This document shows positions 30,893 through 41,026 of a stretch of 64,000 nucleotides of DNA, in pieces (position 1 is the stretch's first letter; each line of letters opens with the position of its first letter). Source of the stretch: Nitrospiraceae bacterium (GTDB taxonomy: Bacteria > Nitrospirota > Thermodesulfovibrionia > UBA6902); the NCBI GenBank assembly GCA_003599025.1, contig QZIL01000064.1:1-64000 (forward strand). Direction: 5' to 3'. The position numbers and the translations under genes were made by a program. The notes under the pieces were generated by a model that saw nothing but the letters and a program-made list of their open reading frames with translations, had not been told where the DNA came from and ran no database searches.

Positions 30893-31005
30893 TCCCAAAT
30901 GTCATCATATCATTTACATTTATCATTAATAATTTGGCATACTATTACCGCGATTAAAAAGCCGTTGTTAATATTACAGAAAAAGCAAAACCAGAGGACC
31001 GCCGT

Positions 31006-32568
31006 TTGACTGACCGCAAAAAAACTGTAGCAAAGGCCGCAGGCAAGATGTCCCTCGCCACCTTGATAAGCCGGATACTCGGTTTTATAAGGGACATGAT
31101 CTTTGCCCTGTATTACGGCGCAAGCGGCGTGACCGATACCTTTTTCGCGGCCTTCAGGATACCCAACCTGCTGAGAGAGCTCTTTGCAGAGGGTTCGATC
31201 TCATCCGCCTTTATCCCCGTCCTGACAGAGTACCGGGAAAAACACGGAGAGGAAGAGGCAAGGCGGCTTGTCAGGATAGTGTTTACATTCATCAGCATTG
31301 TTGTGTCCGTGATATGTCTGCTCGGCATCTTGTTTGCCCCTGCCATTGTCACTGTCATCGCCCCGGGGTTCCTCAAAAATCCGGAGCAGTTTTCTCTCAC
31401 CGTGCTTCTGACAAGGATAATGTTTCCCTTTCTCCTGTTTATCAGTCTGGCAGCTCTGGTGATGGGGTCTCTGAATACAAAGAAGGTGTTTTTCCTCCCG
31501 GCACTTGCACCTGCTGTGCTGAATGTAGTCCTTATCGTGAGTATCGTCTTCTTTGAATCAAGGACGAGTGAGCCTATCATGGCGGCCGCGATTGGCATAA
31601 TGATTGGAGGTTTTGTCCAGTTCGCCTTTCAGCTCCCGGCCTTTTTCAAAAACGGCTACAGCCTCGGTTTTGACGCGGCATTTAAGCATCCGGGGCTTAA
31701 AAGGATAGCTGTCCTGCTCGTCCCTGCAACGCTTGCCCTGTCAGTAAGCCAGGTCAATATCGTTGTCAGCAACATCCTTGCTTCATATCTTCCGTCAGGC
31801 AGCATTACCTATCTTTTTTATTCGATGAGGCTGATACAGTTTCCCATCGGGATATTCGGGGTCGCGATGGGTATGGCGATCCTGCCGACGCTTTCCGAGC
31901 ACGCGGTAAAAGGGGATTTTGACAAGTTACGGGAGGATTTTTCGTTCGCTCTGAGGCTCCTCTTTTTTATAACGGTCCCGTCCATGGCAGGTCTCATATT
32001 CCTGAGAGAGCCTGTAGTCAACATACTCTTCCAGAGGGGTGCATGGGACTATGCCGCAACAATCGGGACTTCCCAGGCGCTGATTTTCTATTCACTCGGG
32101 ATATGGGCGATTGTCGGGGTCCGGGTCGTGACAGCGAGCTTTTATTCGATGCAGGACACAAAGACCCCTGTGAAGATCGCGGTCATCGGCATGACATCCA
32201 ACATTGTCCTGAGCCTTTTGTTGATGGGGCCCATGAAACACAGCGGGCTCGCACTGGCCAATGCAGCCGCAGCGTCCATCAATTTCACCATCCTCTTTTA
32301 TATGTTAAAGAGAAAACTCGGCCGGATAGATGCACGGGCCATCATCACCTCTTTTATAAAGATTGCAGCAGCATCTACTGTTACAGGCATAATATGCTGG
32401 CTGATTATCAGAGGGGACTTGTGGACTCAGGGAGGCAGAATTCCGGAGAAGACCGGGATACTGTGCAGTGTAATCGTGCTCTTTCTCGCTCTTTATGCAG
32501 GTATCATGCATCTGCTCGGGAGTGACGAGCTTAAGTATCTTATGTCAATGAGGAAAAAGAAGAGGTGA
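31006..32568 (+). CDS. murJ: lipid II flippase MurJ (TTG start)
   Basis: 520 aa, polytopic; LISRILGFIRDMIFALYYGASGVTDTFFAAFRIPNLLRELFAEGSISSAFIPV. Confidence 0.94.
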   Translation: MTDRKKTVAKAAGKMSLATLISRILGFIRDMIFALYYGASGVTDTFFAAFRIPNLLRELFAEGSISSAFIPVLTEYREKHGEEEARRLVRIVFTFISIVVSVICLLGILFAPAIVTVIAPGFLKNPEQFSLTVLLTRIMFPFLLFISLAALVMGSLNTKKVFFLPALAPAVLNVVLIVSIVFFESRTSEPIMAAAIGIMIGGFVQFAFQLPAFFKNGYSLGFDAAFKHPGLKRIAVLLVPATLALSVSQVNIVVSNILASYLPSGSITYLFYSMRLIQFPIGIFGVAMGMAILPTLSEHAVKGDFDKLREDFSFALRLLFFITVPSMAGLIFLREPVVNILFQRGAWDYAATIGTSQALIFYSLGIWAIVGVRVVTASFYSMQDTKTPVKIAVIGMTSNIVLSLLLMGPMKHSGLALANAAAASINFTILFYMLKRKLGRIDARAIITSFIKIAAASTVTGIICWLIIRGDLWTQGGRIPEKTGILCSVIVLFLALYAGIMHLLGSDELKYLMSMRKKKR

Positions 32569-32602
32569 GCTGTTGAATGCTGCCCGACAAAGGAACGAAT
32601 AG

Positions 32603-32750
32603 CGTCATTCCCGTGAACAGACTGTGTCACAATAGCGAAAATGCATGCATTGTCATTCCGGACTTGATCCGGAATCCAGTCCTTTCAAGGTATTACAACC
32701 CTCTGGATCCTGAATCCCCGACAAGTCGGGACAGGCAAGTTCAGGATGAC
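32603..32750. repeat. GTCATTCC-type palindromic repeat, copy 4 (compound)
   Basis: gtcattcccg..., gtcattccggacttgatccggaatcc, ccccgacaagtcgggacaggc; outer AGACTGTGTCA/TGACACAGTCT inverted repeat. Confidence 0.7.
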
Positions 32751-32886
32751 AATTTTGACACAGTCTGGAAAGCGGGGATACAGGCAGTTATAAAGAACTG
32801 GATGCCCGATTAAGGATCTCGGGCATAACAGATAATGTTCTACGATGATTTCCAAATAACATTATTACCCGCCCACAAGATAATCC

Positions 32887-34677
32887 TCACATATTTACTT
32901 TCGTGATGACCCCATGGAGTTTCTCCGGAGGGAACTCATAGAATTTTATAAATGTGGGAGAGATTCTCTTGATGAGCGAGAATATCTTCCAGAAGATATT
33001 TTTAGCGGAAATGTCCTCCAGCCCGTAATAGACGGCCCGTTCATCAATACCCGCTTCCCTGAGGATCTTCTCTGCGGTCACGACTTCCATATATCCGAAC
33101 TGTATCTCAAAGGACCTGATCCCGTAAGCCATATTCTCCCTGTAAAAACCGGTAATACCGAAAGGGTCGTTCCTGCCGACTATAGAGACAAAGACGTTGT
33201 CTTCATAGATAATCCCGTGAGAGAACATTGTCTGCGTGATATATGCAGGAATGGTCTTTACGTCCCTTATGAGAAAGAGGGCAGTGCCTTTTATGAGAGG
33301 AGAGGTTGCGTAAGTCTCTTTGAATTTCGGTATGAATTCCTGAAAAGGCATAAACTTCATGGCATGGTAAAGCCTCTTCTGGCCCCGTGTATAAATGAAT
33401 ATCGTGACAAGCGGGATCATTGCGAGAATTATCGACCAGTATCCGCCGTGGGGGATCTTGTAGAAGTTGGCGGAAAGATACATGGCATCGACTCCTGTTA
33501 TCAGAAGCGACAACAAAGCGAGTCCGTGTTTTTTCTTGAAATAGAAAATACTCGTCATCATAATGCCTGTAATGGTCATATCACCGGTAACCGCCAGCCC
33601 GTATGCCGCGGCCAGGCTGGACGATTCCCTGAAAATCAGCATGATAAATAAAACTGCGCCAAGCATAAACCAGTTGACCGAGCTTATATAAATCTGGGAT
33701 TTTCTCTCGATGGACGTATAATCTACCTTGAACATCGGCATGAGCCGTGTTGTTACAGCCTGATAGATTATTGAAAACATCCCGCTTATCATAGCCTGTG
33801 AAGCAATAACCGTGGCCATGATGCTAAGCAGAAGAAAGGGAATGTATATATCTTTGGCATAATGAAAGACCATTTCAAACAGAACATTTTTGGCCTCAGG
33901 GTGCCTTAGTAAAAATGACCCCTGCCCGAGGTAATTGATGACGAGCACAACGAAAACACCACCCCATGCATTCCTTATGGGCTTTGCGCCAAGATGCCCC
34001 ATGTCCGCAAAAAGCGCCTCACCTCCGGTTGCGCATAATATGACCTCACCCAGCACAATAAATCCCATCCATCCGTGTGTTAAGATGAAATTAATGCCGT
34101 AGTACGGATTTAAGGCTTTAAGCACGAGCGGTGCTTCAAAGATCGAGACTATACCGGCAACAGCAAGCGCTGTAAACCACACACACATAATAGGCCCGAA
34201 TGCACCTGCCACTTTTTCCGTTCCCCTGCTCTGAATGGAAAATAAAAGGACTGCGATGAACATGGCAATAATTACAATGGAGGTCCTTGATATGTGCTCA
34301 AGCCCCGGTATCAGCATCAGACCCTCTACAGCACTCAGTATACTGATGGCAGGGGTGATGACGCCGTCGCCCATAAGAAGGGAAATCCCCACTAATGGCA
34401 ATACCGCAACAAGGACCCCCTTTCTGGACTTCATGAGGGACAAAAGCCTCTCTCTCAGAACTATCGTCCCGCCTTCCCCGCGGATGCTGAGACTCATAGC
34501 CAGCCATGTATACTGCAGGGAAACGAGGACCACCATCGTCCATACCAGCAGTGACATAATCCCGAGGATGTTATCAGCCGTGGGTTTAAGGAAGAGAAAT
34601 ACTACGGTTACTGTATAGATAGGACTGGTACCGATGTCTCCGAATACAAGTCCAAGTGCTTTTATAATGCCTTTCAT
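32887..34677 (-). CDS. kup: KUP-family potassium transporter (copy 1)
   Basis: 596 aa, LGLVFGDIGTSPIYT, GDGVITPAISILSAVEG, GEGGTIVL. Confidence 0.93.
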   Translation of the reverse strand: MKGIIKALGLVFGDIGTSPIYTVTVVFLFLKPTADNILGIMSLLVWTMVVLVSLQYTWLAMSLSIRGEGGTIVLRERLLSLMKSRKGVLVAVLPLVGISLLMGDGVITPAISILSAVEGLMLIPGLEHISRTSIVIIAMFIAVLLFSIQSRGTEKVAGAFGPIMCVWFTALAVAGIVSIFEAPLVLKALNPYYGINFILTHGWMGFIVLGEVILCATGGEALFADMGHLGAKPIRNAWGGVFVVLVINYLGQGSFLLRHPEAKNVLFEMVFHYAKDIYIPFLLLSIMATVIASQAMISGMFSIIYQAVTTRLMPMFKVDYTSIERKSQIYISSVNWFMLGAVLFIMLIFRESSSLAAAYGLAVTGDMTITGIMMTSIFYFKKKHGLALLSLLITGVDAMYLSANFYKIPHGGYWSIILAMIPLVTIFIYTRGQKRLYHAMKFMPFQEFIPKFKETYATSPLIKGTALFLIRDVKTIPAYITQTMFSHGIIYEDNVFVSIVGRNDPFGITGFYRENMAYGIRSFEIQFGYMEVVTAEKILREAGIDERAVYYGLEDISAKNIFWKIFSLIKRISPTFIKFYEFPPEKLHGVITKVNM

Positions 34678-34870
34678 AGTTGACAGATGGTCCCTTTTTT
34701 ACGATTTTCTTCAGGTCATACAATATCGCATTTCTGAGTCGTAAGGCAAGGCAGCAAACCCGGGACCTTAAGTAAAGCCGGCAAATCCAAACAAGATTTC
34801 CGGCACAGCAGCTTTTCTGATAATATTAGATCAGACTTAATAATTATTTTATAAGCAGGAGGCTTATTAA

Positions 34871-35416
34871 ATGCTAAACGATTTCCATATAGCAGAAGAA
34901 GTCCCCGGACTCTACAAGGTGGTCCCGCTCAATATTTTCAGGCGTACACCCGGCGTATATTTCGATAATGTACCTCTTAAGGCTTTTCCCAGGATTGACG
35001 CGATCGACAGGGTAATCCATGTCAGCAACGCGATTTCTCCCGGTCCAGTAGGCGATATAAAACGTCCCTGGTACATGCACACACATCAGGAAGACAACCT
35101 GATAGTGCTGTACGGTACGCGTTTTGTTGAGCTTTACACCAGACGGCACGGGCGTATCGAGCAGTTTAGTGTCACTCCTGAATTGATAAAAAAGGGGGAT
35201 AAGGTAATCTTTGAAGGGGCGGCGATGCTGTGCTGGCCTAACACTGTTTTTCACCGGGTACAAAGCCTTGAAGAGGGCTCTGCAGCCGTCAATTTTGCGG
35301 TCCATCACGAGGGTATCGACATGCGTACGAACTTCAGCATTTATGACGTGGACACTGCAACCGGGAAATTCCGGGTCATACGTGATGGTCATCTTGATCA
35401 GCCGGTAAAAGAATGA
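34871..35416 (+). CDS. cupin-like conserved protein
   Basis: 181 aa, WYMHTHQEDNLIVLYGTRFVELY cupin-like core; lies between the two kup genes on the opposite strand. Confidence 0.65.
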   Translation: MLNDFHIAEEVPGLYKVVPLNIFRRTPGVYFDNVPLKAFPRIDAIDRVIHVSNAISPGPVGDIKRPWYMHTHQEDNLIVLYGTRFVELYTRRHGRIEQFSVTPELIKKGDKVIFEGAAMLCWPNTVFHRVQSLEEGSAAVNFAVHHEGIDMRTNFSIYDVDTATGKFRVIRDGHLDQPVKE

Positions 35417-35463
35417 GTGAAAATTATCTAAATGACCGGATTACAGATCCTGTGTTATGATCC

Positions 35464-37269
35464 TCACATCGTCACCTTTGTAATGACCCCGTGGAGTTTC
35501 TCCGGAGGGAACTCATAGAATTTTATGAAAGAAGGCATGACCCTCTTGATCAGGGAAAATATCTTCCAGACCGGGTTTCCAGCCGAGATGTCTTCGAGCC
35601 CGTAATAGACCGCCCGCTCATCAATCCCAGCCTCCCTGAGGATATCATCTGCGGCTATAACTTCCATGTAGCCGAACTGTATCTCAAAAGACCTGAGACC
35701 CGGGGCCATATCATCCCTGTAAAAACCTGTGATCCCGAACGGGTCATTCCTGCCGACAATAGATACAAAGATGTTGTCTTCATAGATTATGCCGTGAGAA
35801 AACATGGTCTGTGTTATGTATGAAGGGATGCTTCTGACGTCCCGGATCAGAAAAAGGGCTGTGCCTCTTGTCCTTGGAGAGGTGGCGTAAGTCTCCTTGA
35901 ACCTGGGGATGAATTCCTGAAACGGCATAAAATTCATCACCCTGTACAGCCTCCTCTGCCCCTGAGTATAGACAAGTATCAGGGAAAGCGGGACCATCGC
36001 CAGTATTATAGACCAGTATCCGCCGTGGGGGACCTTGTAGAAGTTCGCGGAAAGATACAGGGCATCAACCCCTGTGATGAAAAATGAAAGCAGCGAAAGC
36101 AGCGGCTTTTTTCTGAGATAGAAAATCCAGGTCATCATGATCCCGGTTATCGTCATTGTTCCGGTGACAGCAAGGCCGTACGCAGCAGCAAGACTGTGTG
36201 ATTCCCTGAATTCAAGCATAATGAATACAACAGAGGCGAGCAGACACCAGTTGACTGATGAAATGTATATCTGGGACTTTCTTTCAGTAGATGTGTAAGC
36301 AACTTTCAGGGGAGGCATCATACGTATTGTTATGGCCTGAAAAATAATGGAAAACATCCCGCTGATCATGGCCTGTGAAGCGATTACAGTAGCCGTAATA
36401 CTCAGAAGCAGAAAAGGCACATACAGGACTTCTGCATAATAAAAGACCATTTCAAAAAGAATGTTTTTTGACCCGGGATGACTTAACAGAAACGCGCCCT
36501 GTCCGAGATAATTCAGGACCAGTGCGGCAAACACCGTCATCCATGCCTGACGAATCGGTTTTGCTCCGAGATGTCCCATGTCCGCGTAAAGTGCCTCTCC
36601 GCCTGTAGCACACAGGATAATTTCACTGAGCGCTATATACCCCTTCCATCCGTTTTCAAGGAGAAAACTGATCCCGTAGTAAGGGTTAAAGGCCTTAAGC
36701 ACCTCAGGGGCCTCTAAGATAGCAATCAGGCCGAATAAGGCAAGGGCAATAAACCATACGCCCATGAAGGGGCCGAAGGCAACAGAGACTTTTTCTGTCC
36801 CCTTACTCTGTATTAAAAACAGGGCCACTGCTATTAACACTGCGGTCGCTACTATGGCGTTTCTTGATATGTCATGAAATCCCGGTATTAATAACGCGCC
36901 TTCAACAGCACTCAGTATACTGATGGCAGGGGTAATAACACCGTCTCCGATCAGAAGCGATATACCGGCAAAAGAAAGCATTGTGACAAACAATGTCTTT
37001 TTTTTATTTGCAACAAGGGGAGACAGGATCTCCTTTAGCACTATAGTCCCGCCCTCACCTCTAATACTCAGACCCATGGCAAGCCAGTCATACTGAATAA
37101 AAACAAGCAGGACAAGGGTCCAGATTATCAGACAGAGTACACCGACAATATTATCAGCTGTGGGCTGAAGGAGAAGAAATACTACGGACAGCGTGTAGAT
37201 AGGACTTGTGCCAATATCTCCGAACACAAGTCCGAGTGCTTTAATAACACCCTTATTAATTTTAGCCAT
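35464..37269 (-). CDS. kup: KUP-family potassium transporter (copy 2)
   Basis: 601 aa, strongly similar to copy 1 (LGLVFGDIGTSPIYTLSVVFLLLQPTADNI, GDGVITPAISILSAVEG). Confidence 0.93.
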   Translation of the reverse strand: MAKINKGVIKALGLVFGDIGTSPIYTLSVVFLLLQPTADNIVGVLCLIIWTLVLLVFIQYDWLAMGLSIRGEGGTIVLKEILSPLVANKKKTLFVTMLSFAGISLLIGDGVITPAISILSAVEGALLIPGFHDISRNAIVATAVLIAVALFLIQSKGTEKVSVAFGPFMGVWFIALALFGLIAILEAPEVLKAFNPYYGISFLLENGWKGYIALSEIILCATGGEALYADMGHLGAKPIRQAWMTVFAALVLNYLGQGAFLLSHPGSKNILFEMVFYYAEVLYVPFLLLSITATVIASQAMISGMFSIIFQAITIRMMPPLKVAYTSTERKSQIYISSVNWCLLASVVFIMLEFRESHSLAAAYGLAVTGTMTITGIMMTWIFYLRKKPLLSLLSFFITGVDALYLSANFYKVPHGGYWSIILAMVPLSLILVYTQGQRRLYRVMNFMPFQEFIPRFKETYATSPRTRGTALFLIRDVRSIPSYITQTMFSHGIIYEDNIFVSIVGRNDPFGITGFYRDDMAPGLRSFEIQFGYMEVIAADDILREAGIDERAVYYGLEDISAGNPVWKIFSLIKRVMPSFIKFYEFPPEKLHGVITKVTM

Positions 37270-37277
37270 TGCTCTTC

Positions 37278-37398
37278 CAAAAGCCTGCGAGGTTAGCTGA
37301 CGGGCTCGGGCAAGGAAGTGCCCTATCCTGTAAAGGAATACGCCCCGAAATTTGGGTCCCCCGCGTCCATTCTCTGAATGGACCTCGGCTGCTATGTT
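37278..37398 (-). ncRNA. c-di-AMP riboswitch (ydaO/yuaA leader)
   Basis: On minus: GCAGCCGAGGTCCATTCAGAGAATGGACGCGGGGGACCCAAATTTCGGGGCGTATTCC...GGATAGGGCACTTCCTTGCCCGAGCCCGTCAGCTAACCTCGCAGGCTTTTGGAAGAG; conserved GGGGACCCA, GGGGCG, CCCGTCAGCTAACCTCG(C/T)AGGC blocks; upstream of kup. Confidence 0.93.
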
Positions 37399-37541
37399 GA
37401 TCTTAATCTACTCCCGGCAAAGCAGATTGTCAAGCAGCATAACTTACCAACACCGGATATGTATTGACTTCCTGTGAAAAGTAGTTACAATTACAATATA
37501 AAAGGGATTTATTAACCGCAGCAGTTAAGGATAGACCGCAT

Positions 37542-37868
37542 ATGGAACGCAGGCATTTAAACAGGACAAGGGTCAGTTTCAAATCCGAACTTATAGCGCG
37601 TCACATGCGCTACAGCGGACGTATTGAAAATCTTTCAGAAAACAGCCTGTGCATGTCGATAGCACCTATGAAAACACCCCTGACCATCCCTCGGGATACG
37701 ACCTTTATCGTGAAATTTGAAGGCACCAAGGGAGACATGCATGAACTGCAATGTAAAGTCGTCAGGCCCTACAGACTCTCACCTGACAAACCTGCCAGTG
37801 ATATTGGGATGGAAATTATAAAGCGTCCGCCGGAGTATCTGGATTTCATAAAAAAGCTGAAGAGATAA
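37542..37868 (+). CDS. PilZ domain protein
   Basis: 108 aa, ERRHLNRTRV...GRIENLSENSLCMSI PilZ pattern. Confidence 0.75.
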   Translation: MERRHLNRTRVSFKSELIARHMRYSGRIENLSENSLCMSIAPMKTPLTIPRDTTFIVKFEGTKGDMHELQCKVVRPYRLSPDKPASDIGMEIIKRPPEYLDFIKKLKR

Positions 37869-37879
37869 TCCTCTCAGGA

Positions 37880-38416
37880 TCATTTCCCCTCCGCGTAATA
37901 TTCCATATCAAGCAGTCTCCTTTTTACATCAACACCTGAGGAGTACCCGCCTATAGAGCCGTCGGATTCTATCACCCTGTGGCAGGGAATTATGACAGGG
38001 ACGGGATTTTTGGAGAGCGCCCTGCCAACTGCACGGACCGCAGCAGGACTTCCTGTCTTTGCAGCTACCCACTTATAGCTTCTGGTTTCTCCGAAAGGGA
38101 CTTCCATAATTGCAGTCCAGACCTTTTTTTCAAAGTCAGTCCCTGTGAGAAATTTGATCTCCTGATTAAATACGCAGGGGACGCCGCCGAAATAGTCTGC
38201 CAGCTCTTTAATAAAACTCCCGGGGGCAGCTCCCTTCTTGTAAGGCACACGCTCAGGCTTATCAAAGGAAACTCCTGTCAGCTGCCGGCCTGAAAATACC
38301 AGATACAGCGTCCCGACAGGACTGTCGAATACATCATAGCAAAGAGAAGGCTTGCTCATGTTCCACCCCGGGTTTCCGCAGACAAGGAAGTCTGTGGAAG
38401 AATTTCTATACGACAT
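37880..38416 (-). CDS. ogt: methylated-DNA--protein-cysteine methyltransferase
   Basis: 178 aa, PVIIPCHRVIESDGSIGGYSSGVDVKRRLLDMEY. Confidence 0.93.
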   Translation of the reverse strand: MSYRNSSTDFLVCGNPGWNMSKPSLCYDVFDSPVGTLYLVFSGRQLTGVSFDKPERVPYKKGAAPGSFIKELADYFGGVPCVFNQEIKFLTGTDFEKKVWTAIMEVPFGETRSYKWVAAKTGSPAAVRAVGRALSKNPVPVIIPCHRVIESDGSIGGYSSGVDVKRRLLDMEYYAEGK

Positions 38417-38587
38417 CTTTAAAAAACAGCCAGTAGACAGCAGTCAGTAGTCAGTAGTCAGAGAAAGAAAAACAAAGTTATTGCCCCTTAGCAAAATATA
38501 ATAAGTAGTTTGTCGATTATAGAAATGCTGGAACAGATTTTCATGTCTGCAACCATATAAACAGAATTTCCCCTGACTAACCCGGTA

Positions 38588-40756
38588 CTATGACTGGACC
38601 CGTTTTACATCAATGACCCCGTTAATGAGGGACAACTTCCTGATTGTCTGATCAAGCTGCTTTTTGTCCCTTATTTCAAGAATAAAATTAAACAGCGCCT
38701 GTTCTTCAAAGGTTGCCGAGGCCTCCAGACGGTTTATATTTATATTGTTTGTGGAAAGGACAGCGCTTAACTCCGCAAGCAGTCCCCTCTTGTCAACAGT
38801 AAGCACCTGCACTTTAACCGTATAAGTGGAATCACCGCCTGTCCACTCCACATCCACGAGACGGTCCAGATCGACCGTATGAGTGTCCAGAGTAGGACAA
38901 CCGACCTTATGTATGGAGACCCCCCTGCCTCTTGTCACAAACCCTGTTACCTTCTCTCCCGGAAGCGGATAACAGCACTTTGCACGGTGGAACATTATAT
39001 TGTCAACGCCCTTGATGGATATGCCTTTTCCTTCCGGTTCCTTTCTGGCCTCCTTTTTCGGCAGGACCTGTTCTTTTTCGACCTTTTCAGTTTCGGGCAG
39101 CAGCTTGTTTATTATTTTGTGGACCGAGAGCCTCCCGTACCCGATAGCTACAAGCAGGTCTTCATAGGTGTTGATCCGGTACGGTCTGACTATGTCCAGG
39201 ATTTCCTTTGATCTGGCAAGAGCAGGACTCAGGTTATATCGCCGGAGGGCCTTTTCAAGTAGTTCTTCACCAAGGGCCAGGCCTTTCTTCCGCTCTTCCA
39301 CTTTAAGCCACTGTTTTATCCTCGCCTTTGCCTTCTGGCTTATAACAAACTTCAGCCAGTCCCTGCTCGGTGTGTGGCCCTGTGATGTTATGATTTCGAC
39401 AGTGTCTCCGTTCTGTAACTTGTACCTTAACGGGACAATCCTGTTGTTTACCTTGGCCCCAGTGCACTGATGTCCGACCTGCGTATGAATATTATAGGCA
39501 AAATCAACGGGCGTGGAATTCTGGGGAAGCTCCACAATATCACCTTCCGGGGTAAATACGTAAACAACACCTGTAACAATATTGCCTTTGACAGCCTCAA
39601 GAAATTCCCTGGCATCAGGCGTGTCCTTTTGTGATTTAATGAACTCCCGCAACCAGGAAAAATATTTATCATCCAGTTTGTCTGCATGGTCGGCTTCCTT
39701 ATATTTCCAGTGGGCCGCAATCCCTTCCTCGGCAATCCGGTCCATATCTTCAGTCCTTATCTGAAATTCAACCCGTTCTCCCTTGGGCCCTATGACAGTC
39801 GAATGCAGAGACTGGTAAAGGTTGGATTTCGGCGCACCTATAAAATCCTTGAACCGGCCGGGCACCGGGGTCCAGAGTGAATGTATAAGGCCCAGGGCTG
39901 CATAACAGTCTGCCTGGGTATCGGTTATGATCCTGATAGCTATAACATCATATACAAGCTCAAAAGGTATTTTCTGCTTCTGCATCTTCTGATAAATGCC
40001 GTAATTGTGCTTGACCCTGCCGAAGACCTTGCCGCGAATAGAAGCTGCGTTCAGATGTGCCTCTACTATTTTTATGACTTCACGCAGGTAGCCCTCCTGC
40101 TCCCCTCTTTTCTTGGCGACCTTTCTGACCAGTTCATCATATATATCAGGCTTTAAAAACTTGAAGCTCAGGTCTTCAAATTCCGATTTCAGCCAGCCTA
40201 TACCAAGCCTGTTTGCAAGGGGTGCGTATATCTCCTGGGTCTCACGGGCTATCTTCTCCCTCTTTGCTGAAGACAGATATTCCAGAGTGCGCATATTATG
40301 GAGACGGTCGGCAAATTTAATTAGGATGACCCTCATGTCTTCAGCCATCGCAAGAAACATCTTGCGGAAGTTCTCGGCCTGCGCATCCTCGCTTGTCCTG
40401 AATTCCATTCTGGCAAGTTTTGTCAGACTCTCAACAAGAAATGCAATATCTTCTCCAAAAAGGGCCCTGATATCTTCGACTGTTGTCTCTGTGTCCTCAA
40501 CCGTGTCATGCAGCAGTCCAGCGGCGATAGAATTCGTGTCCATTTTCATTTCACACAGTATCCCGGCCACGGCAAGAGGGTGCTGAATATAGGGGGCGCC
40601 CTCTTTTCTCTTCTGCTTGAAATGGACCTCATTCGAAAAGGCATAGGCCCGCCTCAGGAGGTCGGCATTCGCCTCCGGATTATAAGTGATGACCTTGTCT
40701 ATAAGGGCATCAACAGTATTTATGTCTCTTAATACAACCATGAATTTATTATACAC
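38588..40756 (-). CDS. RelA/SpoT family (p)ppGpp synthetase/hydrolase
   Basis: 722 aa, HD region LLHDTVEDTETT, YQSLHSTVIGPKGERVEFQIRT, TGS FTPEGDIVELP, C-terminal ACT. Confidence 0.94.
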   Translation of the reverse strand: MYNKFMVVLRDINTVDALIDKVITYNPEANADLLRRAYAFSNEVHFKQKRKEGAPYIQHPLAVAGILCEMKMDTNSIAAGLLHDTVEDTETTVEDIRALFGEDIAFLVESLTKLARMEFRTSEDAQAENFRKMFLAMAEDMRVILIKFADRLHNMRTLEYLSSAKREKIARETQEIYAPLANRLGIGWLKSEFEDLSFKFLKPDIYDELVRKVAKKRGEQEGYLREVIKIVEAHLNAASIRGKVFGRVKHNYGIYQKMQKQKIPFELVYDVIAIRIITDTQADCYAALGLIHSLWTPVPGRFKDFIGAPKSNLYQSLHSTVIGPKGERVEFQIRTEDMDRIAEEGIAAHWKYKEADHADKLDDKYFSWLREFIKSQKDTPDAREFLEAVKGNIVTGVVYVFTPEGDIVELPQNSTPVDFAYNIHTQVGHQCTGAKVNNRIVPLRYKLQNGDTVEIITSQGHTPSRDWLKFVISQKAKARIKQWLKVEERKKGLALGEELLEKALRRYNLSPALARSKEILDIVRPYRINTYEDLLVAIGYGRLSVHKIINKLLPETEKVEKEQVLPKKEARKEPEGKGISIKGVDNIMFHRAKCCYPLPGEKVTGFVTRGRGVSIHKVGCPTLDTHTVDLDRLVDVEWTGGDSTYTVKVQVLTVDKRGLLAELSAVLSTNNININRLEASATFEEQALFNFILEIRDKKQLDQTIRKLSLINGVIDVKRVQS

Positions 40757-40827
40757 CTAACCTTGAAAACCATGAAAATATTGAGGCTATATGATATTAA
40801 TGCAATTAAATTAAAGAACAAAAGGGG

Positions 40828-40966
40828 TCAAGGAGTCAAGGAGTCAAGGGGTCAGGATAAAATCCCTTTTTAGTAGTCAGTTTTATTTTCAGACTAACAC
40901 TTGAAAACGGACAATGACATTTTTTTCTTAATTGAATCCCTGGCCCCTTGAACCCTCGAATCCTGA
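40828..40966. repeat. GGGGTCAAGGAGTCAAG tract with inverted partner
   Basis: aaggggtcaaggagtcaaggagtcaaggggtcagg ... ccctggccccttgaaccctcgaatcct; ends are inverted (CAAGGGGTCAGG / CAAGGGGCCAGG). Confidence 0.6.
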
Positions 40967-41026
40967 AGACACCTACAAATACTTCTGTATTTTGTTTTTG
41001 CCGTAGGAATTTGAAGATTTGAATTA

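Noticed and set aside
32914-33651. 245-aa plus-strand ORF
   Set aside because: Antisense to kup copy 1; a similar shadow ORF appears at the same place in kup copy 2.
32887-34870. Second c-di-AMP riboswitch upstream of kup copy 1
   Set aside because: 34678..34870 lacks the GGGGACCCA and GTCAGCTAACCTCG blocks on either strand.
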